A stretch of 64,000 nt of DNA from Bacteroidales bacterium (GCA_017537965.1 JAFYJV010000022.1:1-64000), one strand, 5' to 3'; counted from the first letter of the stretch, positions 25,685-33,883 are shown. Program-made: numbers and translations. Notes: generated by a model not told the origin, from the sequence alone.

Positions 25685-26635
25685 ATGAAAATAATTGGAA
25701 CTGGAAGCGCATTACCTTCCCTCACCGTAAGTAATGATGATCTGGCTACCTTTTTAGATACCAGCGATGCTTGGATCTCCACCCGCACTGGTATAAAGAC
25801 CCGTCATTTATTGTCAACTGAATCTTTATACGATCTGGCTGTGGAAGCAGCGACCAAGGCCATCAACGCCTCTGGACTGACTCCCGACCAGATTGATTTC
25901 CTCTTGGTTTCCAACGTGGCCAACGAACATATCACCCCCGGTTTAAGTTGTATCATCCAGAAGCGCATCGGCGTCACTTGCCCTGGCCTTGACATCAACG
26001 TGGCCTGTGCCGGCTTCGTCAACGCCTTGATGCTGGCCGACGACATGATGAAAGCCGGTCGGGCAAAACATATCTTGATTGTGTGTGCCGAGGAGCCCAC
26101 CAAATACTGCAACTGGAAGGAACGCGACACCAGCATCCTCTTTGGCGATGGCGCTGGCGCCGTGGTGCTGGGTCCAGGCGAAGCCTTCAAGGATGTACAC
26201 CTGACCATGATCTCCGACCGCGATGTCCTCTATTATGAGCGGAGTATGGAAAAGACCCCGTTTGAGCAGGACCGGGTGGCAGGTCAGCCGCTCGTGATGC
26301 GAGGCAAGGACTTGTTCAAGACCGCAGTCTCCGAGTCGGCCAAAGACATCCAACGTGTTTTGAAGGATGAAAAGATGGATCCCTCAGAAGTGGATTTTTA
26401 TCTGCTTCACCAAGCCAACAAGCGTATCATCGACGGCATTCGCACCATCTTGGGACAGCCCGAGGAGAAGTTCCCGACCAACATCGAAAAATACGGTAAC
26501 ACCTCTTCAGCCAGCATCCCGATCCTGTTGGATGAATTGCTCGCCGAGAACAAGATCAAGAAAGGCGACAAGATCGTCATGAGTGCCTTCGGCGCCGGAT
26601 TCGTGTCCGCTGCTTGTGTGTGGGAATGGGAGTGA
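25685..26635 (+). CDS. fabH: Beta-ketoacyl-ACP synthase III
   Basis: Starts fatty-acid chains by condensing acetyl-CoA with malonyl-ACP. The triad is complete: Cys108 in INVACAGFV, His in LLHQANKRI (about residue 239) and Asn in YGNTSSASIP (about 269). The 316-aa length is typical. Start 25685 (MKIIGTGSALP) lies downstream of the promoter; the longer frame begins in the repeat region. First gene of fabH-fabF-fabZ-acpP-fabG. fabD is not in this cluster. Confidence 0.94.
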   Translation: MKIIGTGSALPSLTVSNDDLATFLDTSDAWISTRTGIKTRHLLSTESLYDLAVEAATKAINASGLTPDQIDFLLVSNVANEHITPGLSCIIQKRIGVTCPGLDINVACAGFVNALMLADDMMKAGRAKHILIVCAEEPTKYCNWKERDTSILFGDGAGAVVLGPGEAFKDVHLTMISDRDVLYYERSMEKTPFEQDRVAGQPLVMRGKDLFKTAVSESAKDIQRVLKDEKMDPSEVDFYLLHQANKRIIDGIRTILGQPEEKFPTNIEKYGNTSSASIPILLDELLAENKIKKGDKIVMSAFGAGFVSAACVWEWE

Positions 26636-26680
26636 TTTTTAAGAAGTCAGAAGACAGAAGGAAGAAGTAAGAAGGTTTTT
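26636..26680 (+). repeat. Intercistronic heptamer repeat fabH-fabF
   Basis: Plus-strand heptamers AGAAGTC, AGAAGAC, AGAAGGA, AGAAGTA, AGAAGG fill the gap from just after the fabH stop to a few bases before the fabF ATG. Confidence 0.75.
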
Positions 26681-27916
26681 ATGGAAACGAGAAGAGTAGT
26701 AATTACGGGTATGGGGGTTGTTTCGCCGGTGGGCAATGACCTCGAAACCACATGGAATAATTTGATTAATGGAGTGTGCGGCATTGCGCCGATCCAAAGC
26801 TTTGACACGACGGACCTGCCGGTGAAGATCGCTGGGGAGTTGAAGGACTTCGATCCCATTGCTGCCGGCGTGGACAAAGGATTCGTCAAACGCAACGACC
26901 GCTTCGCCATCTATGCCATGGCTGCCGCAGCGCAAGCCATGAAGGACAACGAGGAGATGCAGATGGATCCCAGCCGCTTGGGCGTCTATATCGGCTCCGG
27001 CATCGGAGGTTTCGACACCATCATGAACGGTGTCATCCGCTATCATGACGAAGGGGCTCGCTGGATCTCTCCGCTGATGATCCCCACCATGATCGGCAAC
27101 ATGGCTTCAGGTAGTGTGGCCATCCGCTACAACGCCCAAGGTCCTTGTGTGCCCATCGTGACGGCATGCGCCACGGGCACCCATTCCATCGGTGAGGCCT
27201 ATCGCGCCATCAAGCACGGTTATGCCGACGCCATCATCACCGGCGGCTGCGAGGCTGGTATCAACCCCGTTTCTATTGGCGGTTTCGCCAACTGCAAGGC
27301 GTTGACCAAGGCCGAAGATCCATTGAGGGCTTCCCTGCCGTTCAACAAGAATCGCCAGGGTTTCGTCATCGCTGAAGGCGCTGGCATCGTCCTCCTTGAG
27401 GAATATGAACATGCTAAGCAGCGCGGTGCGAAGATCTATGCAGAAGTCTGCGGTTATGGCAACAGTTGCGATGCCTATCATAGCACCGCTCCTCGTCCCG
27501 ACGGCACCACACAAAGCCTTGCCATCAAACAAGCCTTGGACGAGGCTGGCTACAAGACTGGTGAATCGTTGTATATCAACGCCCATGGCACGGGTACCCC
27601 GATGAACGACAGCGGCGAGACCAAAGCCATCAAGATCGCGATGGGTGAGGAAGAAGCCCGCCGTGCCCACATCAGTTCCACCAAGTCGGAGATGGGTCAC
27701 GCCCTCGGCGCTGCTGGCGGCATCGAGCTTGTGGCCGCTGTGATGGCCCTCAACACGGGCATCATCCCTCCAACCATCGGCCTCGACGAGCCCGATCCCG
27801 AGTGTGACCTCGACTATACGCCAAACAACGCCGTCAAGGTGGATCTCGACATTGCTATTTCTAATTCGTTGGGCTTTGGAGGTCACAACGCCTGCGTCGC
27901 AATCAGAAAAATTTAA
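26681..27916 (+). CDS. fabF: Beta-ketoacyl-ACP synthase II
   Basis: Elongating condensing enzyme of type II fatty-acid synthesis. The catalytic Cys is in VTACATGTHS (about residue 163), the first His in NAHGTGTP (about 303) and the second in SEMGHALGAAGG (about 340), with the conserved Lys just before it (TKSE). The final glycine-rich NSLGFGGHNA loop is intact. 411 aa, normal for the family. Confidence 0.94.
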   Translation: METRRVVITGMGVVSPVGNDLETTWNNLINGVCGIAPIQSFDTTDLPVKIAGELKDFDPIAAGVDKGFVKRNDRFAIYAMAAAAQAMKDNEEMQMDPSRLGVYIGSGIGGFDTIMNGVIRYHDEGARWISPLMIPTMIGNMASGSVAIRYNAQGPCVPIVTACATGTHSIGEAYRAIKHGYADAIITGGCEAGINPVSIGGFANCKALTKAEDPLRASLPFNKNRQGFVIAEGAGIVLLEEYEHAKQRGAKIYAEVCGYGNSCDAYHSTAPRPDGTTQSLAIKQALDEAGYKTGESLYINAHGTGTPMNDSGETKAIKIAMGEEEARRAHISSTKSEMGHALGAAGGIELVAAVMALNTGIIPPTIGLDEPDPECDLDYTPNNAVKVDLDIAISNSLGFGGHNACVAIRKI

Positions 27917-27927
27917 ACATATAGAAT

Positions 27928-28047
27928 AAAACTACGAATTAAACGAATGGTTAGTGTTCTCAATATCCGTCTTCGTGAAATTCGCAACGAAGTTGCTAAA
28001 TCGCCTTAAATCAAGGAAAAAATCTAATTTGTTAAATTCGTAGTTTA
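27928..28047. repeat. Inverted-repeat-bounded 120-bp element between fabF and fabZ
   Basis: The ends are AAACTACGAATTAA and TTAAATTCGTAGTTT, an imperfect inverted repeat of about 14 bp. Direct copies of TAGAA (27922-27926 and 28046-28050) overlap or flank them. Inside is a second hairpin, GCAAC-GAA-GTTGC. No reading frame. The shape is that of a non-coding miniature element or a structured intercistronic spacer. Confidence 0.55.
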
Positions 28048-28067
28048 GAAATACCAAATCAACATAA

Positions 28068-28496
28068 ATGAATAGAGACGAAATCAAACAGTACCTCCCG
28101 CACCGCGAGCCCATGCTCCTGGTGGATGAGATGACCCTCGACGAGAACCATGTGGCCCACTCCAAGTACCATGTGACGGGCGAGGAGTTTTTCCTGAAAG
28201 GCCATTTTCCGGGTGAACCCGTCGTTCCGGGTGTCATCCTCTGCGAGATCATGGCACAGAGTTGTGCCTTGCTGATGAAGGACGACCTCATTGGCAAGCT
28301 GACCTTCTACACCGGCATCGACAAGGTGCGCTTCAAAAACAGCGTCCGTCCCGGCGACACCGTTGAGGTGGAAGCCACCCTTACACTCCACAGGGCGAAC
28401 ATCTACATCTGTTCCGCCACCCTGACTGTGGGCGGCAAGATGTGTGTCAGAGGCGAACTCTCCTTTGCTCTCCTTCCCGACACCCGTAACAAATAA
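28068..28496 (+). CDS. fabZ: 3-hydroxyacyl-ACP dehydratase, FabZ-like
   Basis: Hot-dog-fold dehydratase removing water from 3-hydroxyacyl-ACP. The active-site His is in LKGHFPGEPVVPGV (about residue 46) and the Glu in ILCEIMAQSCA (about 60). The 142-aa length and N-terminal IKQYLPHREPMLLVDEM are standard. Its last codons merge into an octamer repeat that leads to acpP. Confidence 0.9.
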   Translation: MNRDEIKQYLPHREPMLLVDEMTLDENHVAHSKYHVTGEEFFLKGHFPGEPVVPGVILCEIMAQSCALLMKDDLIGKLTFYTGIDKVRFKNSVRPGDTVEVEATLTLHRANIYICSATLTVGGKMCVRGELSFALLPDTRNK

Positions 28497-28528
28497 ACAA
28501 ATCAACAAATAAACAAATCAACAATACA
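28489..28528 (+). repeat. Intercistronic octamer repeat fabZ-acpP
   Basis: CAAATAAA and CAAATCAA alternate as octamers from the fabZ stop codon (inside the first unit) to a few bases before the acpP ATG. No G is present in the spacer. Confidence 0.7.
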
Positions 28529-28768
28529 ATGGCAACACTACAAGACAAAGTCAGAAGCATCATCGCTTCGAAATTGGGTCTCGGTGAAGACGAGATCACT
28601 CCCGACAAGAACCTCGCTAACGACCTGGGTGCAGACTCATTGGACGTCGTCGAGCTTTCCATGGAACTGGAACGTGAATTCAACCTGAAGTTTGAAGACG
28701 CCGACACTGAGAAGATCCAGACCGTGGAAGACCTGTACAAGCTCATTGAGGAGTACGTGAATAAGTAA
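28529..28768 (+). CDS. acpP: Acyl carrier protein
   Basis: Carries growing acyl chains on 4'-phosphopantetheine. The attachment serine is Ser37 in LGADSLDVVEL. The 79-aa acidic four-helix sequence is typical. Confidence 0.96.
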   Translation: MATLQDKVRSIIASKLGLGEDEITPDKNLANDLGADSLDVVELSMELEREFNLKFEDADTEKIQTVEDLYKLIEEYVNK

Positions 28769-28844
28769 GAATTCAGAAGTAAGAAGTCAGAAGGAAGAAG
28801 ATTTTTTCTAATTTTGAAGCTTCAAATCTTGAAATCTTGAAATC
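28769..28844 (+). repeat. Intercistronic heptamer plus octamer repeat acpP-fabG
   Basis: The first part is heptamers AGAAGTA, AGAAGTC, AGAAGGA, AGAAGAT (from about 28774). The second part, next to the fabG ATG, is octamers of the type TCTTGAAA (28826-28842). Both spacer families occur in the same gap. Confidence 0.75.
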
Positions 28845-29591
28845 ATGAAATTACTCGAAAACAAGGTGGCTTTGATTACCGGCGCCGGTCGTGGCATCGG
28901 CAAGGCCATCGCCATCCGCTTCGCCCAAGAGGGCTGCAACATCGCTTTCACCGATATCGCCTTGAGCGACTTCGTGCTGGAGACCGAGAAGGAACTGCAG
29001 GCTATGGGCATCCAAGCCAAGGCTTACGCCTCCAATGCCGCTAACTTCACTGAGACACAGCAAGTTGTTGACGAGATTGTCAAGGACTTCGGCCATATCG
29101 ATGTGTTGGTCAACAACGCGGGTATCACCAAGGACACCGCCCTCAAGCGTATGACCGAGGAGCAGTGGGATGCCGTCATCAACGTCAACCTCAAGTCGGT
29201 GTTCAACTTCACCAAGGCGGTGCAGCCCGTCATGTGGCGTCAAGGTGGTGGCAGTGTCATCAATATGAGTTCCGTGGTGGGTGTGTCGGGCAATGCCAAC
29301 CAGTGCAACTACTCCGCCTCAAAGGCCGGCATCATTGGCTTCACCAAGAGTGCGGCCAAGGAGATGGGCGTTCGTAACATCCGTCACAATGCCATCGCTC
29401 CGGGATTCATCATCACGGCCATGACCAACGCTTTGCCGGACGATGTCCGCAAGGCATGGGAAAGCTTGATCCCGTTGCGTCGCGGTGGCACTCCCGAGGA
29501 TGTCGCCAATGTGGCGCTCTTCCTCGCCTCCGACCTCTCTTCGTATGTAACGGGTCAGGTCATCCACTGCTGTGGCGGCATGAATTGCTAA
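28845..29591 (+). CDS. fabG: 3-oxoacyl-ACP reductase
   Basis: NADPH-dependent short-chain reductase of the fatty-acid elongation cycle. The cofactor motif TGAGRGIGKA is at residues 13-22. NNAG and the catalytic Ser (INMSSVVG), Tyr and Lys (YSASK) are all present. 248 aa. Last gene of the cluster, followed by a terminator. Confidence 0.93.
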   Translation: MKLLENKVALITGAGRGIGKAIAIRFAQEGCNIAFTDIALSDFVLETEKELQAMGIQAKAYASNAANFTETQQVVDEIVKDFGHIDVLVNNAGITKDTALKRMTEEQWDAVINVNLKSVFNFTKAVQPVMWRQGGGSVINMSSVVGVSGNANQCNYSASKAGIIGFTKSAAKEMGVRNIRHNAIAPGFIITAMTNALPDDVRKAWESLIPLRRGGTPEDVANVALFLASDLSSYVTGQVIHCCGGMNC

Positions 29592-29621
29592 GACATTAAA
29601 AACGACAGAATTTTTATTTGG

Positions 29622-29652
29622 AAAGGCACCTCGGAAGGGGTGCTTTTTTTTT
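29622..29652 (+). terminator. Terminator after the fab cluster
   Basis: GCACC/GGTGC stem extended by A/T pairs around a TCGGAAGG loop and followed by ten T (29644-29652). It lies 30 nt after the fabG stop and before the convergent DUF3667 gene. Confidence 0.8.
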
Positions 29653-29687
29653 ACCGCTTTTCTCTTGAAAGAAAAGCGGTAAAAAAA

Positions 29688-30509
29688 TCATCCAATCGTA
29701 ATATTAACCGCTCCCTTGTTATTCAATACGACAAGGGCAAAAACGATGGCGCCGATGAATGCAAAGAGGAAGAGCATTGCGGAATACAAAAGAACGGTCA
29801 AGATGCTTCGCCAGGCGGTCTTTACGATGCTATAGCCCAACATCTTCCTGAAGCATGCGGTGAAGGCTACGACGATGATCAGCGGCGACAATACAAAGCC
29901 CAACGACAATGCCATGTCGTGGTCAAACAGGTAGGTGAATTTGGTCAAGCATCGAAACAGTACTACAATGACCATTGCATACACAATGGTGATGATGTAT
30001 TCCGCCCAGTAATAGCGTTTGCGGTTTTCCCGGCCATAACAGGCCCGTGCCGCCACTAATAGCAACGGCAACGTCAGCAGGAAGCACAAGGTGTAGTGGT
30101 TGATGAAAAAGGATACGATTTGTTTGATAGCGTGAAAAACCTCAATGGCTTGGGAATCATCTTGTCCGACTTCCTGTGAAATAGCCACCTCGCTATCTTT
30201 AAACGCCTCTTGGATCATGAATCCGGTGGTGACTGAGGTGATGAGGATGTACAGCGTCAAGGCAAAAAACAGCATCGGGAAAGGCGAGAAATAGCGCTTG
30301 CGTTTCCCACCTAGGATGTCCACGATCATCGATGCAGGTCGGGCGAACAGGCTCTTCAAGGTAAACCAGATGCTGCCGTCACGGCTGATGATGGCAGCAG
30401 CGAGGTTCTCAAAGATGAACCGCATGGTGAACCGTCCCGTGTCGGCCTTCTGTCCGCATTCGGGACAAAAATTCCCTTCAAACTCGTTACCGCAATTCAA
30501 ACACTTCAT
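29688..30509 (-). CDS. DUF3667 zinc-ribbon membrane protein
   Basis: Uncharacterised family common in Bacteroidetes. An N-terminal zinc ribbon (CLNCGNEFEGNFCPECGQ, residues 3-20) is followed by the family signature around DGSIWFTLKSLFARPASMIVDILGGKRKRYFSPFP. About five transmembrane segments follow. 273 aa. It lies downstream of a membrane-anchored LytTR gene in one operon, separated by heptamer repeats overlapping that gene's stop. Role unknown. Confidence 0.75.
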   Translation of the reverse strand: MKCLNCGNEFEGNFCPECGQKADTGRFTMRFIFENLAAAIISRDGSIWFTLKSLFARPASMIVDILGGKRKRYFSPFPMLFFALTLYILITSVTTGFMIQEAFKDSEVAISQEVGQDDSQAIEVFHAIKQIVSFFINHYTLCFLLTLPLLLVAARACYGRENRKRYYWAEYIITIVYAMVIVVLFRCLTKFTYLFDHDMALSLGFVLSPLIIVVAFTACFRKMLGYSIVKTAWRSILTVLLYSAMLFLFAFIGAIVFALVVLNNKGAVNITIG

Positions 30510-30548
30510 TCTGTCTTCTTGCTTCTGACTTCTGACTTCTTACTTCTT
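30507..30548 (-). repeat. Intercistronic heptamer repeat LytTR-DUF3667
   Basis: On the minus strand the units AGAAGTA, AGAAGTC, AGAAGTC, AGAAGCA, AGAAGAC, AGAATG run from inside the LytTR gene's last codons (N-K-K-stop is encoded by the repeat) straight into the DUF3667 start codon. Confidence 0.8.
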
Positions 30549-31418
30549 ATTAAACGCCTCCAGCACCCGCTTGGAATAGGTCTTCGAAACTGGAATTGAA
30601 TCCAAGCCTTCGCGTTCGAATTCCAATATGAAGCCATCGGCCTCATTATGCAAGACGCTGACTTTCTTGATGTTGACAATATAGGAACGGTGGCAACGCA
30701 TCAAGCAACTGGAATCTACGCAATTGTCCTCGATGGTCTTCATCTTGCAACGCAGCATGTAGCTGGCAATGGCACCGTTGCGCTGGTAATAAACATTGAT
30801 GTAGTTGTCCTCAGCCTTGATGTAATAGAGGTTGTCCAGCTTCACCGAAAGCTTCAGGTTGCCGTTGTTGTCCATCAGGTTGATGATCTCGGTGTGTTCG
30901 GGAAGCACTTCGTCGTCCGACTCCACCGTGTCGCTCTTGGTAAGCGTCAGTTTGCGGCGGGAGTCCTGCAACAGGATCATCAAATCGACGATGGTATATG
31001 GAACGGCCAAGGCGATGAAAGTGATCAACAGGCTTTTCCCGAAGATGTAGCTTAAGGAATAAGAGGTTGCTTTGACAACGAAATAGGACAGATAGGTGTG
31101 GAAAGCCGCAATCAGCACGATTTCCAGAAATAGCCAAAGAAGATATGCCCAGAAGGCAAAATGCCTCAGCTTCCTGACACTATAGGTCATCAGCGTACGA
31201 CTGCATGCCAAGAAAAAAGTGCCGATTCCCACAAAGGATAACGTTCCCATAAAGCGGCTGTTGGTACCCAATTGAAACCAAGAGGTGTCGGAGAAGGGGG
31301 TGTAAGCGGTCAAAAACACCAAAGCAAACAATACCGAAATGACGACATTCTGGGCCTGACTGAAGGGGTTGGTCAGACATTCCGGGGTTTGCGTGATCAG
31401 GTTTTTGCGAAGCTTCAT
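30540..31418 (-). CDS. Membrane-anchored LytTR-family transcription regulator
   Basis: 292-aa protein with four hydrophobic segments (residues about 25-160) joined by a linker to a C-terminal LytTR DNA-binding domain (about 190-290; KLSVKLDNLYYIKAEDNYI and MRCHRSYIVNIKKV). It has no response-regulator receiver domain. The membrane part probably senses a signal directly. It may control its own operon with the DUF3667 gene. Confidence 0.88.
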   Translation of the reverse strand: MKLRKNLITQTPECLTNPFSQAQNVVISVLFALVFLTAYTPFSDTSWFQLGTNSRFMGTLSFVGIGTFFLACSRTLMTYSVRKLRHFAFWAYLLWLFLEIVLIAAFHTYLSYFVVKATSYSLSYIFGKSLLITFIALAVPYTIVDLMILLQDSRRKLTLTKSDTVESDDEVLPEHTEIINLMDNNGNLKLSVKLDNLYYIKAEDNYINVYYQRNGAIASYMLRCKMKTIEDNCVDSSCLMRCHRSYIVNIKKVSVLHNEADGFILEFEREGLDSIPVSKTYSKRVLEAFNKK

Positions 31419-31445
31419 TGCGATGCGGTATCCTTATTCGGGCTG

Positions 31446-31453
31446 CAAAAATA
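31446..31453 (-). promoter_or_regulatory. -7 box TATTTTTG for the LytTR operon
   Basis: Minus-strand TATTTTTG ends 27 nt upstream of the ATG at 31418, preceded by a poly-T/C stretch. Confidence 0.55.
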
Positions 31454-31490
31454 GAAAAAAAGAAACATCAAAACAAGAGGTGAAACCTTC

Positions 31491-31979
31491 TTAATCTACA
31501 AAGTCCTCTTTGAGTACTTCCCATACCAAATTGGCTTCGAATCCTTTCTGAATGGCATAAGCGGCCAGTTTTTGCTTCTTCTCGAACTCGTTGGCGGCTT
31601 TGACGGTCTTGGCCTTACAGGTCAGGATGTCTTGAAGCCGCCGACGATAGGCCTCTTCGTCAAGGGTTTGCATAGCCTCGTCGATAAGTTCTTTTTCAAT
31701 GCCTTTCTGAATCAAGTGGAAACGGATCTTGTTGACGCCCCAGCCGCTCTGGTTGATCTTGCCCTTGACGAAACTCTTTGCAAAGCGGGAGTCGTCAACG
31801 AAACGGTTGTCCAGGAGATAATCAAGGATCTTTTCCTTGTCTTTTTGTGGAATGTCAAACGACTTCAACTTGTCGGTAACATCTTTGACACAACGCTCCT
31901 GATAGGCGCAGTACTTGGCCATTTTGTCCAGCACTTGGTCTGGACTCAAGGGTTGGTCGGATTTCCGAGGCATCAGCAT
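31491..31979 (-). CDS. recX: Regulatory protein RecX
   Basis: Modulator of RecA filaments. The 162-aa helical protein has three repeated three-helix units; the segments YCAYQERCVKDVTDKL, LLDNRFVDDSRFAKSFV and RFHLIQKGIEKELIDEAM are characteristic. Its start overlaps the PTS-IIC-like gene stop by 7 nt, so it is the translationally coupled last gene of a three-gene operon unrelated to recombination. recA is not adjacent. Confidence 0.85.
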   Translation of the reverse strand: MLMPRKSDQPLSPDQVLDKMAKYCAYQERCVKDVTDKLKSFDIPQKDKEKILDYLLDNRFVDDSRFAKSFVKGKINQSGWGVNKIRFHLIQKGIEKELIDEAMQTLDEEAYRRRLQDILTCKAKTVKAANEFEKKQKLAAYAIQKGFEANLVWEVLKEDFVD

Positions 31980-32992
31980 TCGATTTTAAGGTCGCCGTCC
32001 TTGATCCAGCCGATCTTGCGCAGGATCATTCCGAAGAGCCATGACAGTACGGCGGGAAGGATGAAGCAGACGAGTGCCATGCCGATCCACATGTTGGCGC
32101 CGCCATCGGGCATGGCGGTATAGATGCCGATGGGCCCGACGAGTCCGCAGGTGCCCATGCCGGATCCGATGGGGATGTTTTCGAGATGGAACACGCAGGT
32201 GGCAAGAGGTCCAGTGATGGCGGCTGCCAAGGTCGGGGGAATCCAGATGCGTGGATTCTTCACGATGTTGCCCATCTGGAGCATGGAAGTGCCCAGGCCT
32301 TGGGCCAAGAGGCCGCCCCAGCGGTTTTCCTTGAAGCTCAGCACGGCGAAGCCGATCATCTGCGCGCAGCAACCTGCGGTTGCTGCGCCGCCGGCGATGC
32401 CGCCGAGGCCGATGGCCAGGCAGATGGCGGCAGAGCTGATGGGCAGGGTGAGGACAGCACCGATGACTACGGAGACCACGATGCCCATCAGGAAGGGCTG
32501 CATCAAAGTGGCGTGCTCGATGAACGCGCCCAGCGCGTTCATCAGCCTGCCGATGGCAGGCCCGATGGCAAATGCCACCAGCACGCCGCTGATGATCACT
32601 ACGGCAGGGGTGACCAGGATATCCACCTGGGTCTCCTTATACACCATCTTGCCCAGCTCTATGGCCACCAGCACGGCCACGTAAGCACCCATGGGACCGC
32701 CCAGTTCGTTGCCGGCGATGCCCACTGCAATGGCGCTGAACAGCACCAAGCCCTCGCAACGGAGCTTGTAGGCGATGGCGACCGCGATGGCAGCTCCCGT
32801 GGCGGCTTTGGCGTATTTGGCTATCGTGACGAATGCATCCCAGCCGGTCTTATCGCCCAAGGTCTGGAAGATCGTGCCGATGAGCAGGGAAGCGAACAAG
32901 CCCAAGGCCATCGCCCCCAACGCATCCACGAAGTAGGCACGCCAGGTTAAATCAACCTTCTTCCGCTCACAAAAATCCTTAAACCTCCCCAT
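31973..32992 (-). CDS. PTS-IIC-like membrane protein (PTS_EIIC_2 type), orphan
   Basis: 339-aa polytopic protein with about ten hydrophobic segments, resembling the PTS transporter subunit IIC type 2-like family. Recognisable stretches are GNELGGPMGAY, GGIAGGAATAGCCAQMIGFA and MGTCGLVGPIGIYTAM. No IIA, IIB, HPr or EI gene is nearby, so sugar phosphorylation is not supported; it may be a facilitator or a transporter of another solute. It sits between a lipoprotein nicotinamidase gene (30-nt heptamer spacer) and recX (7-nt overlap). Confidence 0.72.
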   Translation of the reverse strand: MGRFKDFCERKKVDLTWRAYFVDALGAMALGLFASLLIGTIFQTLGDKTGWDAFVTIAKYAKAATGAAIAVAIAYKLRCEGLVLFSAIAVGIAGNELGGPMGAYVAVLVAIELGKMVYKETQVDILVTPAVVIISGVLVAFAIGPAIGRLMNALGAFIEHATLMQPFLMGIVVSVVIGAVLTLPISSAAICLAIGLGGIAGGAATAGCCAQMIGFAVLSFKENRWGGLLAQGLGTSMLQMGNIVKNPRIWIPPTLAAAITGPLATCVFHLENIPIGSGMGTCGLVGPIGIYTAMPDGGANMWIGMALVCFILPAVLSWLFGMILRKIGWIKDGDLKIEC

Positions 32993-33022
32993 TCTTACTT
33001 CTTACTTCTGTCTTCTGACTTC
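32993..33022 (-). repeat. Intercistronic heptamer repeat nicotinamidase-PTS-IIC
   Basis: Minus-strand units AGAAGTC, AGAAGAC, AGAAGTA, AGAAGTA, AGAATG fill the gap exactly from the upstream stop to the downstream start codon. Confidence 0.8.
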
Positions 33023-33718
33023 TTAAAAAGTTATCCCTTCAATCCCGTTCTCTTTCATCAGGTCAGCCAACTTGGTGTCGTTGTCGTCAACGGCGGCGAT
33101 GCAGTTGGTGACAATGCGGATTTGCTTGGCAGGGTAGAAGGACATCAGGTCCTTGACGGTCTCGTAAACGCAATAGTCGGTAGCGATGCCGCAGATGTCA
33201 ATGCTGTCAAAACCGATCTCTTCGATGGTCTTGCGGAGCTTCTCGCCGCTTTGGGCGTTTTGGAAGATGCTGAACTCTTCTCTGTCGGGAAGATCGCCTT
33301 TTTGCATGTAGTGGAGATTAATGCCGTTGATCTTGTTCAACATTTCTTGAAGGGAGGGATACACGTCCATACCCTCGGTGCCTTGCACGCAATGGGGTGG
33401 GAATACGCCGCCGTTTTCCACGAAGGAGCAATGATCCTTGGGGTGCGCGTCTTGGGTGACAATGATCCAGTTGTAGGCTTTCCATGCGCCGTTGTCAATG
33501 GCCTTGGCCAGGTAGTCCATGGCCTCGGGACCTTTGGCGGTGGCCAGGCTCCCTGTGGTGAAGTCGATCTGAGGATCAACAATGATGAGCATGTGATTTG
33601 CTTTTACTTCTTCAACAGGTTGGCTTTCAGTGCTTTCCTTTTTTTGATTCTTGTTTCCGCAACCGGTCATAACCAGCGCTGCGATGAGTACAATGGCTCC
33701 AAAAAATGTCTTTTTCAT
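33023..33718 (-). CDS. Nicotinamidase/isochorismatase-family lipoprotein
   Basis: Cysteine hydrolase, probably converting nicotinamide to nicotinate outside the cytoplasm. The N-terminus is a lipoprotein signal with lipobox LVMTGC (Cys20) and a polar linker to about residue 40. The hydrolase domain has Asp in LIIVDPQIDF, metal ligands in TQDAHPKDHCSF, PPHCVQGTEG and the nucleophile Cys in CGIATDYCVYETV, so the active site looks complete. Cytoplasmic nicotinamidases lack such a signal. First gene of the operon with the PTS-IIC-like gene and recX. Confidence 0.85.
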   Translation of the reverse strand: MKKTFFGAIVLIAALVMTGCGNKNQKKESTESQPVEEVKANHMLIIVDPQIDFTTGSLATAKGPEAMDYLAKAIDNGAWKAYNWIIVTQDAHPKDHCSFVENGGVFPPHCVQGTEGMDVYPSLQEMLNKINGINLHYMQKGDLPDREEFSIFQNAQSGEKLRKTIEEIGFDSIDICGIATDYCVYETVKDLMSFYPAKQIRIVTNCIAAVDDNDTKLADLMKENGIEGITF

Positions 33719-33747
33719 AATAGAAACGTTCTTTTAGAAATTTGCTG

Positions 33748-33755
33748 CAAAATTA
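33748..33755 (-). promoter_or_regulatory. -7 box TAATTTTG for the nicotinamidase operon
   Basis: Minus-strand TAATTTTG ends 29 nt before the ATG at 33718. Confidence 0.5.
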
Positions 33756-33875
33756 AGAAATAATTTCATTTATGAGTGAGAATTCAGTAGGAAGAAGACA
33801 GAAGTTCCTTACAGCTCTATATAGTGTCGTTTTTTTTTTTTTGATTTTATGGTTGTTTTTTATTCTATTATTTCT

Positions 33876-33883
33876 TAATTTTG
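33876..33883 (+). promoter_or_regulatory. -7 box TAATTTTG for the large FISUMP gene, with upstream T tract
   Basis: TAATTTTG with TTG at 33853-33855 as a possible -33 element and a 13-T run at 33830-33842 just upstream. A heptamer-like stretch AGGAAGAAGACAGAAG lies at 33789-33804. Confidence 0.55.

Noticed and set aside
29688-30059. Plus-strand frame starting at 29640 opposite the DUF3667 gene
   Set aside because: Low-complexity shadow. The minus strand has the zinc ribbon and the family signature.
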